Below, piece by piece: positions 8,220 to 14,020 of a DNA stretch of 22,090 bases. Positions within the stretch are counted from its first letter, which is position 1. Each line of letters opens with the position of its first letter. The notes beneath the pieces are model-generated. The model was not told the origin of the DNA, did no database searches, and was given only the letters and a program-made list of their open reading frames with translations. This DNA is from Solirubrobacteraceae bacterium (GTDB lineage Bacteria; Actinomycetota; Thermoleophilia; Solirubrobacterales; Solirubrobacteraceae), in the NCBI GenBank assembly GCA_017882405.1, contig JADGPO010000019.1, forward strand, positions 1 to 22,090, read 5' to 3'. A program made the position numbers and the translations under genes.

Positions 8220-8273
8220 CTAGAGGCTACCTTCGACCTGCTTGCGGGCGGCACGGCGGACTGGCTGTGACAC
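8220..8273 (-). CDS. Possible 17-aa leader peptide upstream of the SDR
   Basis: On the minus strand GGAGGA (8286-8281) stands 7 nt before a GTG at 8273, which opens a 17-codon frame (MSQPVRRAARKQVEGSL) ending in TAG at 8222-8220, just 2 nt before the SDR ATG. Most other genes here lack so clear a ribosome binding site. A TATGCT hexamer (8308-8303) is a candidate -10. It may be a regulatory leader ORF or a translational coupler; coincidence cannot be excluded. Confidence 0.35.
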   Translation of the reverse strand: MSQPVRRAARKQVEGSL

Positions 8274-8358
8274 GGCTCTCTCCTCCGTTGGACCGGGCCG
8301 CGAGCATATAGGGCGGCGTCGGGCCATTGCATCTCAAAGCCGGTGCGATCGATGCACG

Positions 8359-10191
8359 TCACGCCGCCCGGCGACTGAGCCTGCCGTAGAGCAGCTCGAT
8401 CGAGCGCTCGAGCTGCGCGAGCGTCGCCTTCTCCACGCTGGCGATGCCGAGCTTGCGGTTCACCCAGGCGTTGATCTCCCGGTGACTGGTCCCGTCCCGG
8501 CGCCGGAGCTCTGACACGAGCTGGTGGCGCTGGTCGCGCAACTGCACGCGGCGCTCGAAGGCGGGAAGTGAGTTGGAGCCAGCGCTCGGCGCATCGGGCT
8601 CCGCCGCCTGGCTCGGCTCCGGTTCGGGGGTCAGCCAGCGCGCCGCCGCCGGCGGGGGGGCGGGCTTGGGCGCCGGCGCCGGCGCCGGCCCGCCGAAGAG
8701 CGACATCTGCGGCGCCACGTCGGCGCTCAGCGGCACGAACTCCGGTGCCGGGGTGGGCTCGGTCTCACGCCGCTCGGTCGGCTCGTCGAACGCGGACTTC
8801 TCCTCCTCGCCCGGGCGGCGCAGTGAGCGCCGGACCTCCTGCTCGATCGTGGTGGCGTGGTCTCGGAGCACCGGATCGGCGGGCACGTACAGCCAGCTGG
8901 GCTCCTGTGGGCGCCCGGGGATGGTGCGCACGAAGCGACCGACGATCTGGCGGAAGATCAGCGGCGTCTTGGCGGCGGTGGCGTAGACGCCGACCCGCAG
9001 CCGCGGGATGTCGACTCCCTCGGAGACCATGTTGACAGCGACGATCCATGGGTCGGCGGACGCGGTGAATGCCGCCAGCTTGTTCGCCGCGCGCGCTTCG
9101 GCGTGCAGCACGACCACCGGCACGCGGCCGGTGGCCTCGCGCAGCAGCTTGGCGATCCGGCGAGCGTGCTCGGAGTCGGCGGCGACGACCAGGCCGCCGG
9201 CGTCGCGGTGACCATCCTGGCGGGCGGTGCGCAGCCTGGCATCCGCCTCGCGCAGGATCCGTGGCAGTCCCTCGGGCAGGTCGGTGGAGATCGCGGTGCG
9301 ATACCGGCGGCTGGCCTCGCGGGTGGAGAGGACCTCTTCGAAACTGGACTCGATCACGTCGTCGCCGCTGCGCCACGACAGCGTCCCGTCATAGGCGACG
9401 AACGACATCGGCCGGCACACCCCGTCGGCGACCGCCTCGGCGTAGCTGTAGGCGACGTCCGGCTCGGCGATCCCCTCGAAGTCGTAGCTGACCCCGGGGA
9501 TCGGCGTGGCGTCCGAGCGAAACGGCGTGCCTGATAGCAGCAGCCATCGGGAGGTCTCCGCAAACGCCTTGGCGAAGGTCACTCCCCAGGTCAGATCCTC
9601 GCCCAGATGATGGGCCTCGTCGGCGATGACAAGGGTCCCGCCCGCCCCGCCCGCCCCGCCCGCCCGGCCCGCCCCGCCCGCCCCGCCCGCCCGGCCTGCC
9701 CCGCCCGCCCCGCCCGCCCGGCGCGGGAGCGAGCGGCTCCAGCGCACCGGCGCCTTCGCGATCCGCGCATATGTCACAGCGACGCCGTGAAAGCCGGCCG
9801 GCGGCCGCGGCGAGTCGGCGTCCGGTGCCAGGTCCAACCCGATGGCATGGGCGGCCCGGGCCCACTGGCGGGTCAGTGGCACGGTCGGGCAGGCGACTAC
9901 GATTGCGCCCGCGCGTCCGCTCGCCAGCTGCGCTCGCGCGAACTCCAGCGCGGGGCGTGTCTTGCCCGCTCCCGGAGCGGCTGAGATCAGGAACGGACCG
10001 TCTGTCCAGCCGGCCATCTCGGCCAGCGCGCGACGCTGCCAGAGGCGAAGCTCGGTGCGCAGGGAGGACGATCGCAAGGTGGGCACGGGCGCGACATCGT
10101 GCCCGACGCGTCGGACGAAACGAACCCGCCCGACCCCGCCCCGCGGTTTCCGGGCGAGCGCGATTTCGACTGGACGTCGTCCGGAAGCCAT
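8359..10191 (-). CDS. LexA-linked SF2 DEAH-type helicase with clamp-binding motif
   Basis: A 610-aa protein from the ATG at 10191. The frame stays open upstream as far as 10689, but that part is antisense to imuB. Helicase motifs in order: Walker A AAPGAGKT (71-78), Walker B/motif II DEAHH (191-195), motif III SGTP (220-223), and motif VI QIVGRFVR (415-422). A Gly/Ala repeat (about 158-186), encoded by a 27-bp minisatellite, sits just before motif II. After about residue 465 comes a Pro/Ala-rich linker holding QMSLF (495-499), close to the bacterial sliding-clamp consensus QL(S/D)LF. A conserved-looking C-terminal segment follows (about 566-602, HREINAWVNRKLG). The ATG is 1 nt from the LexA box shared with imuB and no Shine-Dalgarno sequence precedes it. 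Helicase activity is family knowledge; a role in SOS mutagenesis is inference from the operator, the neighbour and the clamp motif. Confidence 0.85.
   Translation of the reverse strand: MASGRRPVEIALARKPRGGVGRVRFVRRVGHDVAPVPTLRSSSLRTELRLWQRRALAEMAGWTDGPFLISAAPGAGKTRPALEFARAQLASGRAGAIVVACPTVPLTRQWARAAHAIGLDLAPDADSPRPPAGFHGVAVTYARIAKAPVRWSRSLPRRAGGAGGAGRAGGAGGAGRAGGAGGAGGTLVIADEAHHLGEDLTWGVTFAKAFAETSRWLLLSGTPFRSDATPIPGVSYDFEGIAEPDVAYSYAEAVADGVCRPMSFVAYDGTLSWRSGDDVIESSFEEVLSTREASRRYRTAISTDLPEGLPRILREADARLRTARQDGHRDAGGLVVAADSEHARRIAKLLREATGRVPVVVLHAEARAANKLAAFTASADPWIVAVNMVSEGVDIPRLRVGVYATAAKTPLIFRQIVGRFVRTIPGRPQEPSWLYVPADPVLRDHATTIEQEVRRSLRRPGEEEKSAFDEPTERRETEPTPAPEFVPLSADVAPQMSLFGGPAPAPAPKPAPPPAAARWLTPEPEPSQAAEPDAPSAGSNSLPAFERRVQLRDQRHQLVSELRRRDGTSHREINAWVNRKLGIASVEKATLAQLERSIELLYGRLSRRAA
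9640..9720. repeat. Three 27-bp minisatellite units inside the helicase gene
   Basis: Three adjacent 27-bp units (9640-9666, 9667-9693, 9694-9720), each made of three 9-mers of the GCCCGCCCC type. The only difference between copies is one C-to-T in the third. They encode Ala/Gly-rich RAGGAGGAG-like units just before the helicase Walker B motif. Because the unit is a multiple of 3, copy-number change would alter length without a frameshift. The coding strand is runs of GGG separated by single bases, so G-quadruplex formation is possible. Confidence 0.9.
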
Positions 10192-10192
10192 G

Positions 10193-10206
10193 CGAACATG
10201 CGTTCG
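10193..10206. promoter_or_regulatory. LexA box shared by helicase and imuB
   Basis: CGAACATGCGTTCG fits the actinobacterial SOS operator CGAAC-N4-GTTCG exactly. The dyad extends outwards to 10189-10210, with arms CATGCGAAC and GTTCGCATG, so the outer CATG on each side supplies the ATG of the helicase (minus, 10191) and of imuB (plus, 10208). One LexA dimer would therefore cover both start regions. No Shine-Dalgarno sequence precedes either ATG, which suggests leaderless transcripts. Confidence 0.88.
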
Positions 10207-10207
10207 C

Positions 10208-11443
10208 ATGATCGTCTGTGTCCTGATCCCGCGCTTCGCTCTCACCACCGCGCTCGGCGACCGCGGTGAGCTGCTGCGCAAGCCGGTCGCGCTCGCGCCC
10301 GAGCCCGACGGGACGCAGCAGGTGGGGGAGGTGTCACTGGCTGCCGAGGCGTTCGGGATCCGTCCCGGGATGCGGCTGGGTGAGGCGCTGGCGCGCTGTC
10401 CGACGCTCACCCTCGTTCCGCCTGACCCGGCCGGCGTGGCCGACTTCTGGGAGCGGCTGCTCGTACGGCTGGAGTCGGTCGGGGCGGCGGTCGAGCCCGA
10501 GCGGCCGGGACTGGTGTGCTTCGACGCCCGGGGCCTGTTGCGGCTGCACGGAGGGGTGGAGGGGGTGCTGGCGGCGGTCCGGTCGGTACTGCGCTTCCCC
10601 ACCCGCTTCGGGGTCGCTCCATCGCGCTTTGCCGCGATCGCCGCTGCCACGCGGGCGCGGGCGCGGCGCCCGGAGATCGTCGCCGGCACCGAGATGAGGG
10701 GCCGCCGTCCGGAGGCCGACGACGGCGCCCGGGGGCAGAAGCGGGCGCGCGCCTATCTGGCCGGGCTGCCGGTCTCCCTGCTGCGCGCTCGCCCGGCCCT
10801 GGCCGGGCTGCCGGAGGCGCTCGAGCGCCTGGGGATCAGGACGCTGGGGGAGCTGGCCGAGCTGGCCCCCGCGGCGCTCGCCGACCGCTTCGGCACGCTG
10901 GGGCTGCTCGCCCACGAGCTCGCCTGCGGTGGTGACAGCGCGCTCTCGCCGCGCCCGGCGAGCGAGCTGGTGCGTGAGGCGCTGGACCTGCCCGAGGCCG
11001 CGTCCGGGCTCCAGCTCGAGCGCGGGCTGGGGCTGCTCATCGACCGCCTGCTGGCGCGGCGCGAACGGCGGGGGCGGACGCTGCGGGCGGTCGTGATCTC
11101 GGCCGTGCTGGTCGAGCAGGGGGGGACGTGGCGCCAGCCGGCGGTGTTCCGCGAGGCCCTCGCCGATCCGGTGCGAATGCGCGTGGCACTCGTGCCCCAC
11201 CTGACGAAGATGCCGGCGCCCGCGGAACGGCTGAGGCTGGCCGTCGAGCGTTTCGGTCCTCCCGCCTCTGACCAGCGCCCGCTGCTCGAGGACGCCGCCG
11301 CCGCCCGGGCGGGGCGGCTGCGCGAGGCGATCCGCCAGGCGCGGGCCGCCGCCGGTCCCGACGCCGCGCTGCGGGTGCTCGAGGTCGACCCCGATTCGCG
11401 CTTTCCCGAACGCCGGGCTGTTCTGGCGCCGTTCGAGGGCTGA
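10208..11443 (+). CDS. imuB: ImuB, inactive Y-family polymerase of the SOS mutasome
   Basis: A 411-aa protein from the ATG at 10208, 1 nt after the LexA box. The start MIVCVLIPRFAL, the middle LVCFDARGLLRLHGG (where active Y-family enzymes have catalytic acids), the helix-hairpin-helix region LPEALERLGIRTLGELAEL (about 201-219), and the ending ALRVLEVDPDSRFPERRAVLAPFEG-like tail (388-411) are typical of ImuB. In mycobacteria ImuB is catalytically dead and links DnaE2, ImuA' and the sliding clamp. The place where ImuB proteins usually carry a clamp motif (QLxLF-like, just before the conserved GRLREA helix) here reads DQRPLL (355-360), a poor match. The protein is induced by DNA damage if the LexA box works. 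It is followed by the DUF6504-like gene after 50 nt. Confidence 0.92.
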   Translation: MIVCVLIPRFALTTALGDRGELLRKPVALAPEPDGTQQVGEVSLAAEAFGIRPGMRLGEALARCPTLTLVPPDPAGVADFWERLLVRLESVGAAVEPERPGLVCFDARGLLRLHGGVEGVLAAVRSVLRFPTRFGVAPSRFAAIAAATRARARRPEIVAGTEMRGRRPEADDGARGQKRARAYLAGLPVSLLRARPALAGLPEALERLGIRTLGELAELAPAALADRFGTLGLLAHELACGGDSALSPRPASELVREALDLPEAASGLQLERGLGLLIDRLLARRERRGRTLRAVVISAVLVEQGGTWRQPAVFREALADPVRMRVALVPHLTKMPAPAERLRLAVERFGPPASDQRPLLEDAAAARAGRLREAIRQARAAAGPDAALRVLEVDPDSRFPERRAVLAPFEG

Positions 11444-11448
11444 TCCGA

Positions 11449-11489
11449 TTACACAGAATCTGTGGAAGCCTTACACGGAGGACGTGTAA
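11449..11489. promoter_or_regulatory. Inverted repeats between imuB and the DUF6504-like gene
   Basis: Two dyads lie in this 50-nt gap: CACAGA-A-TCTGTG (11452-11464), and TTACAC-N7-GTGTAA (11471-11489), whose 7-nt loop is GGAGGAC, the likely ribosome binding site of the next gene. TTACAC also occurs directly at 11449-11454. The set could be a repressor operator or an RNA hairpin that hides the ribosome binding site. Which regulator might bind is unknown. Confidence 0.45.
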
Positions 11490-11493
11490 CGAT

Positions 11494-11736
11494 ATGGCCG
11501 GTCCACGTCGCTTGGCGCTACCGCGGCGGATCGCCGTCAGCGCGGGGGAGGGCGGACGCCCCCAGCTGGTGGACGGCCGGGAGGTCGACGCCGTCCGCGA
11601 GTCGTGGCTGATCGAGGACCGCTGGTGGACCGAGCAGCCGCTGCGCCGCCGCTACTGGGAGATCGTCACCACCTGCGGGCGCAACGAGATCGTCTTCCAC
11701 GACCTGATGGGGGACCGCTGGTGGCGTCAGCGATGA
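11494..11736 (+). CDS. DUF6504-like small protein of the ImuB/DnaE2 neighbourhood
   Basis: An 80-aa basic, tryptophan-rich protein: PRRIAVSAGEGGRPQLVDG, then VRESWLIEDRWWTEQPLRRRYWEI, and ending DLMGDRWWRQR. From memory this layout (a short beta strand, the ESWxIEDRWWT core, and the WWRQR tail) matches the DUF6504 family, small proteins often encoded beside imuB or dnaE2 in actinobacteria and some other phyla. No enzymatic motif is visible and its role is unknown; its place 50 nt after imuB suggests a mutasome accessory. GGAGGA at 11477-11482 is the likely ribosome binding site, 11 nt before the ATG and inside a dyad. The stop is followed almost at once by a duplicated promoter-like sequence of the next gene. 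Confidence 0.78.
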   Translation: MAGPRRLALPRRIAVSAGEGGRPQLVDGREVDAVRESWLIEDRWWTEQPLRRRYWEIVTTCGRNEIVFHDLMGDRWWRQR

Positions 11737-11738
11737 GC

Positions 11739-11783
11739 GATGGTGGGCCCTTAGGGTCCGCGACTGAGATGGTGGGCCCTTAG
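11739..11783 (+). repeat. Duplicated promoter-like element
   Basis: GATGGTGGGCCCTTAG occurs exactly twice, at 11739-11754 and 11768-11783, with a 29-nt period. Each copy runs into a TANNNT hexamer (TAGGGT at 11752-11757 and TAGACT at 11781-11786). This looks like a tandem duplication of a promoter or an operator-plus-promoter in front of the aldo/keto reductase gene. Each copy contains the palindrome GGGCCC. Confidence 0.7.
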
Positions 11784-11786
11784 ACT
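11781..11786 (+). promoter_or_regulatory. -10 element for the aldo/keto reductase gene
   Basis: TAGACT fits TANNNT and ends 10 nt before the ATG at 11797, so the transcript would be leaderless or nearly so. No Shine-Dalgarno sequence better than GAAGAG is present. An upstream copy (TAGGGT) lies one repeat period before it. Confidence 0.45.
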
Positions 11787-11796
11787 GAAGAGCGCC

Positions 11797-12954
11797 ATGA
11801 GCCAGACCCCTGCCCACCTCGATCCCGGCCCGGCTGCCGTCGGCACCTGGAGCGGCGGGCGCTTCATGCACTTCGGCGAGACGATCGACGACGAGCGCCT
11901 GGAGCGGCTGCTCGCCCCCGATGACGCGATTCCCACCGTGATCACCGCCGACGTGTACGGCGCCGGCGAGGCCGACACGCTGCTCGGGCGCGCGCTCGCC
12001 GGGCGCCCGCGCGAGCGGATGTGCGTGGTCGGCGCCGTCGGCCACGACTTCTACAACGGGGAGCGCAACGGCGCCAAGGGCTTTCCCCGCTTCACCGACC
12101 CCGCGCTGCGGGGCGCCGGCGAGTACGCCGATTACCTGCGGATGGCCACCGAGCGCAGCCTGGAGCGCTGCGGCCTTGACGGCTTCGACCTGCTGCTGCT
12201 GCACAACCCCGATCGCACCGGCTACACCTCGGAGGCGGTGTGGAGCGGGATGGCGGCGCTGCGCGACGCCGGCCTGACGCGCATGATCGGCGTCGCCCCG
12301 GGCCCCGCCAACGGCTTCACGCTCGATCTGATCGACTGCCTGGAGCGCTTCGGCGAGATGCTGGACTGGGCGATGATCATCCTCAATCCGCTGGAGCCCT
12401 GGCCCGGCGAGCTGTGCCTCGAGGCGGCGAGCGCCGCCGACGTGCGCGTGATCACGCGGGTGGTCGACTACGGCGGTCTGTTCTTCGACGACCTGCACCC
12501 CGACCAGGAGCTGGCGCGGGGCGATCACCGCGGGTTTCGGCCGGCTGGCTGGATCGAGTCCGGGCGCGAGCGACTGGAGGCGATGCGCCCGATCGCGCAG
12601 CGCGCTGGGCTGACTCCGATCCAGCTCGCCTGCCAGTGGAACCTCGCGCATGGTCCGGTGGCCTGCGTGGCCCCGACGCTGATCCAGGAGGTCGGTCCGC
12701 AGGCCCGGACGATCGAGGACAAGCGCGCCGAGCTGGCCGCCCTGCCGTCCCAGCTGCGCCTCGGCGACGACGACGTGGCCGAGATTCGCCGCCTGGGCGA
12801 CAACACCGGCGCCATGGCGCTGAAGGGCGCGAGCCCGCAGCACTCCGGTGACGAGCAGCCGGATCGCTGGGGCATGGACGCTCATCTGCAGCACGTCGCC
12901 CGGCGCTGGCGGATCGAGCCCGACCGCGACCTCGCGCAAAGGGTGGCGGCATGA
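11797..12954 (+). CDS. Aldo/keto reductase family protein with altered catalytic tetrad
   Basis: A 385-aa TIM-barrel protein of the AKR superfamily. The family signature is recognisable in TADVYGAGEADTLLGRAL (50-67), with the catalytic tyrosine Y54, and in FDLLLLHNPDR with H136. However the usual Asp of DTA is Ile (I49 in VITADVYG) and the usual Lys of the TK motif is replaced (CVVGAVGHDF, 76-84), so two of the four classical catalytic residues are missing. Downstream parts (GVAPGPANGFTLDLIDC, NPLEPWPGE, RVVDYGGLFFDD) look conserved and functional. It overlaps the GFA-family gene by 4 nt (ATGA), so translation is coupled. It could be a lyase, a divergent oxidoreductase or a non-catalytic binder; the substrate is unknown. 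Confidence 0.82.
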   Translation: MSQTPAHLDPGPAAVGTWSGGRFMHFGETIDDERLERLLAPDDAIPTVITADVYGAGEADTLLGRALAGRPRERMCVVGAVGHDFYNGERNGAKGFPRFTDPALRGAGEYADYLRMATERSLERCGLDGFDLLLLHNPDRTGYTSEAVWSGMAALRDAGLTRMIGVAPGPANGFTLDLIDCLERFGEMLDWAMIILNPLEPWPGELCLEAASAADVRVITRVVDYGGLFFDDLHPDQELARGDHRGFRPAGWIESGRERLEAMRPIAQRAGLTPIQLACQWNLAHGPVACVAPTLIQEVGPQARTIEDKRAELAALPSQLRLGDDDVAEIRRLGDNTGAMALKGASPQHSGDEQPDRWGMDAHLQHVARRWRIEPDRDLAQRVAA

Positions 12955-13367
12955 GTGCCGACCTGCTCACCGGCGCCTGCGGATGCGGCGCGGTCCGCTT
13001 CGAGGTCTCCGGCCCGTTCGTCTCCTCCAGCTACTGCCATTGCACGCGGTGCCAGCGGCGGACGGGGGCGGGCTCGTCGGCCAACGCCCGGGTGAAGGCT
13101 GACGCCTTCCGCGTCGTGTCCGGCGAGGACCGGATCCATTCGTGGGCGCCGCCCGACGGGGCCGAGAAGTTCTTCTGTGGAGACTGCGGGTCGGCGCTGT
13201 TCAGCCGCAGCCCCGCCGCGCCGGACGTCATCGGGGTGCGCCTCGGCGCCTTCGACACCGACCCGGGCGTCCGTCCGGCATCGCATCAGTTCGTCGCCTA
13301 CGCGGCCGCCTGGGAGCAGATCCCCGACGACGGGCTGCCGCGCCACCGCGAGCGCGCGCCCAGCTAA
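12951..13367 (+). CDS. GFA/CENP-V-family zinc protein
   Basis: A 138-aa protein with the complete zinc-cysteine set of the GFA (glutathione-dependent formaldehyde-activating enzyme-like) fold: C10 and C12 in GACGCGAV; C29, C31 and C34 in YCHCTRCQRRTG; and C76 and C79 in FFCGDCGSALF. The fold binds two zinc ions. Despite the family name most members have no proven glutathione or formaldehyde activity, and actinobacteria usually lack glutathione. It starts inside the stop codon of the aldo/keto reductase gene, suggesting that the two proteins act together or need matched amounts. Confidence 0.88.
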   Translation: MSADLLTGACGCGAVRFEVSGPFVSSSYCHCTRCQRRTGAGSSANARVKADAFRVVSGEDRIHSWAPPDGAEKFFCGDCGSALFSRSPAAPDVIGVRLGAFDTDPGVRPASHQFVAYAAAWEQIPDDGLPRHRERAPS

Positions 13368-13371
13368 GCCC

Positions 13372-13388
13372 CCGCGCGTCGGTCGCGG
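13372..13388. terminator. GC stem-loop between convergent genes
   Basis: CCGCG (13372-13376) pairs with CGCGG (13384-13388) with a 7-nt loop, in the 24-nt gap between the convergent GFA and TetR genes. It may terminate both transcripts. There is no U-tract, so support is mainly positional. Confidence 0.35.
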
Positions 13389-13391
13389 TTC

Positions 13392-14003
13392 CTAGCCCTC
13401 AGCCGACTCGGGGGCGGCACTGCGGATCCACTCGCAGCCCACCGACAGGTCCTCGACGCCCATTGCGGCGGTCACGTTGAGCCACATGCCGTAGCGGAAG
13501 AAGTTGTCGATCCGCTCCTGGTCGGCCCCCGACAGCGCCTCGACGTGGCGCACCAGCCCGGCGTAGAGAGACCGAACACGCTCGCTGACCACCTCGTCGT
13601 CGCAGGCCGCATAGGCCTGCAACTGCAGCATCAGGTTGTCACGATCGGTTGACAGCATCTCGACGTAGGCCTTGCCCATCGCCGTCAGGGCGTCGGTGTC
13701 GGGAAGGGCGATCGACGGATCGAACTCGTCGTGCGCTCGGGTCATCAGCTCGCTCACCTGCGCGAAGCCGCGCTCCACGGCGGCGAGGAACAGGTCGCGC
13801 TTGGAGTGAAAGAGGCTGAACACGTAGGGCTGAGCCACGCCCACGCGCCGGGCGATCCGGTCGACGGGCGTGCCGTGAAAGCCCGTCTGGGCGAACTCGT
13901 GCACCGCCGCGTCGATCAGCGCGTCCCGGCGCTCGGACGCCGGGACGCGCTGCCGCGAGGGCTTGCGTTGGCTTGTCGAGGTGGTGGCCATCAGCCGTTG
14001 CAT
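13392..14003 (-). CDS. TetR-family regulator of the adjacent efflux pump
   Basis: A 203-aa TetR/AcrR-type repressor. The DNA-binding domain is at about residues 23-70 (RRDALIDAAVHEFAQTGFHG, then the recognition part RIARRVGVAQPYVFSLFHSKRDLF), followed by an all-helical ligand domain with no recognisable ligand signature. It lies 17 nt after the DHA2 transporter gene on the same strand. AGGA upstream supports the ATG at 14003; an ATG at 13991 is a possible alternative. It very probably represses the transporter operon, including itself, through the two matching boxes in the transporter promoter, and is released by a transported compound. The regulatory role is inference from position and operator layout. 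Confidence 0.88.
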   Translation of the reverse strand: MQRLMATTSTSQRKPSRQRVPASERRDALIDAAVHEFAQTGFHGTPVDRIARRVGVAQPYVFSLFHSKRDLFLAAVERGFAQVSELMTRAHDEFDPSIALPDTDALTAMGKAYVEMLSTDRDNLMLQLQAYAACDDEVVSERVRSLYAGLVRHVEALSGADQERIDNFFRYGMWLNVTAAMGVEDLSVGCEWIRSAAPESAEG

Positions 14004-14020
14004 TCGATCCTACGGGACAG

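Noticed and set aside
10192..10689. Upstream extension of the helicase frame by 166 codons
   Set aside because: It is antisense to imuB and would place the LexA box deep inside the helicase coding region; the added sequence is Ser/Arg/Thr-rich without similarity to helicases.
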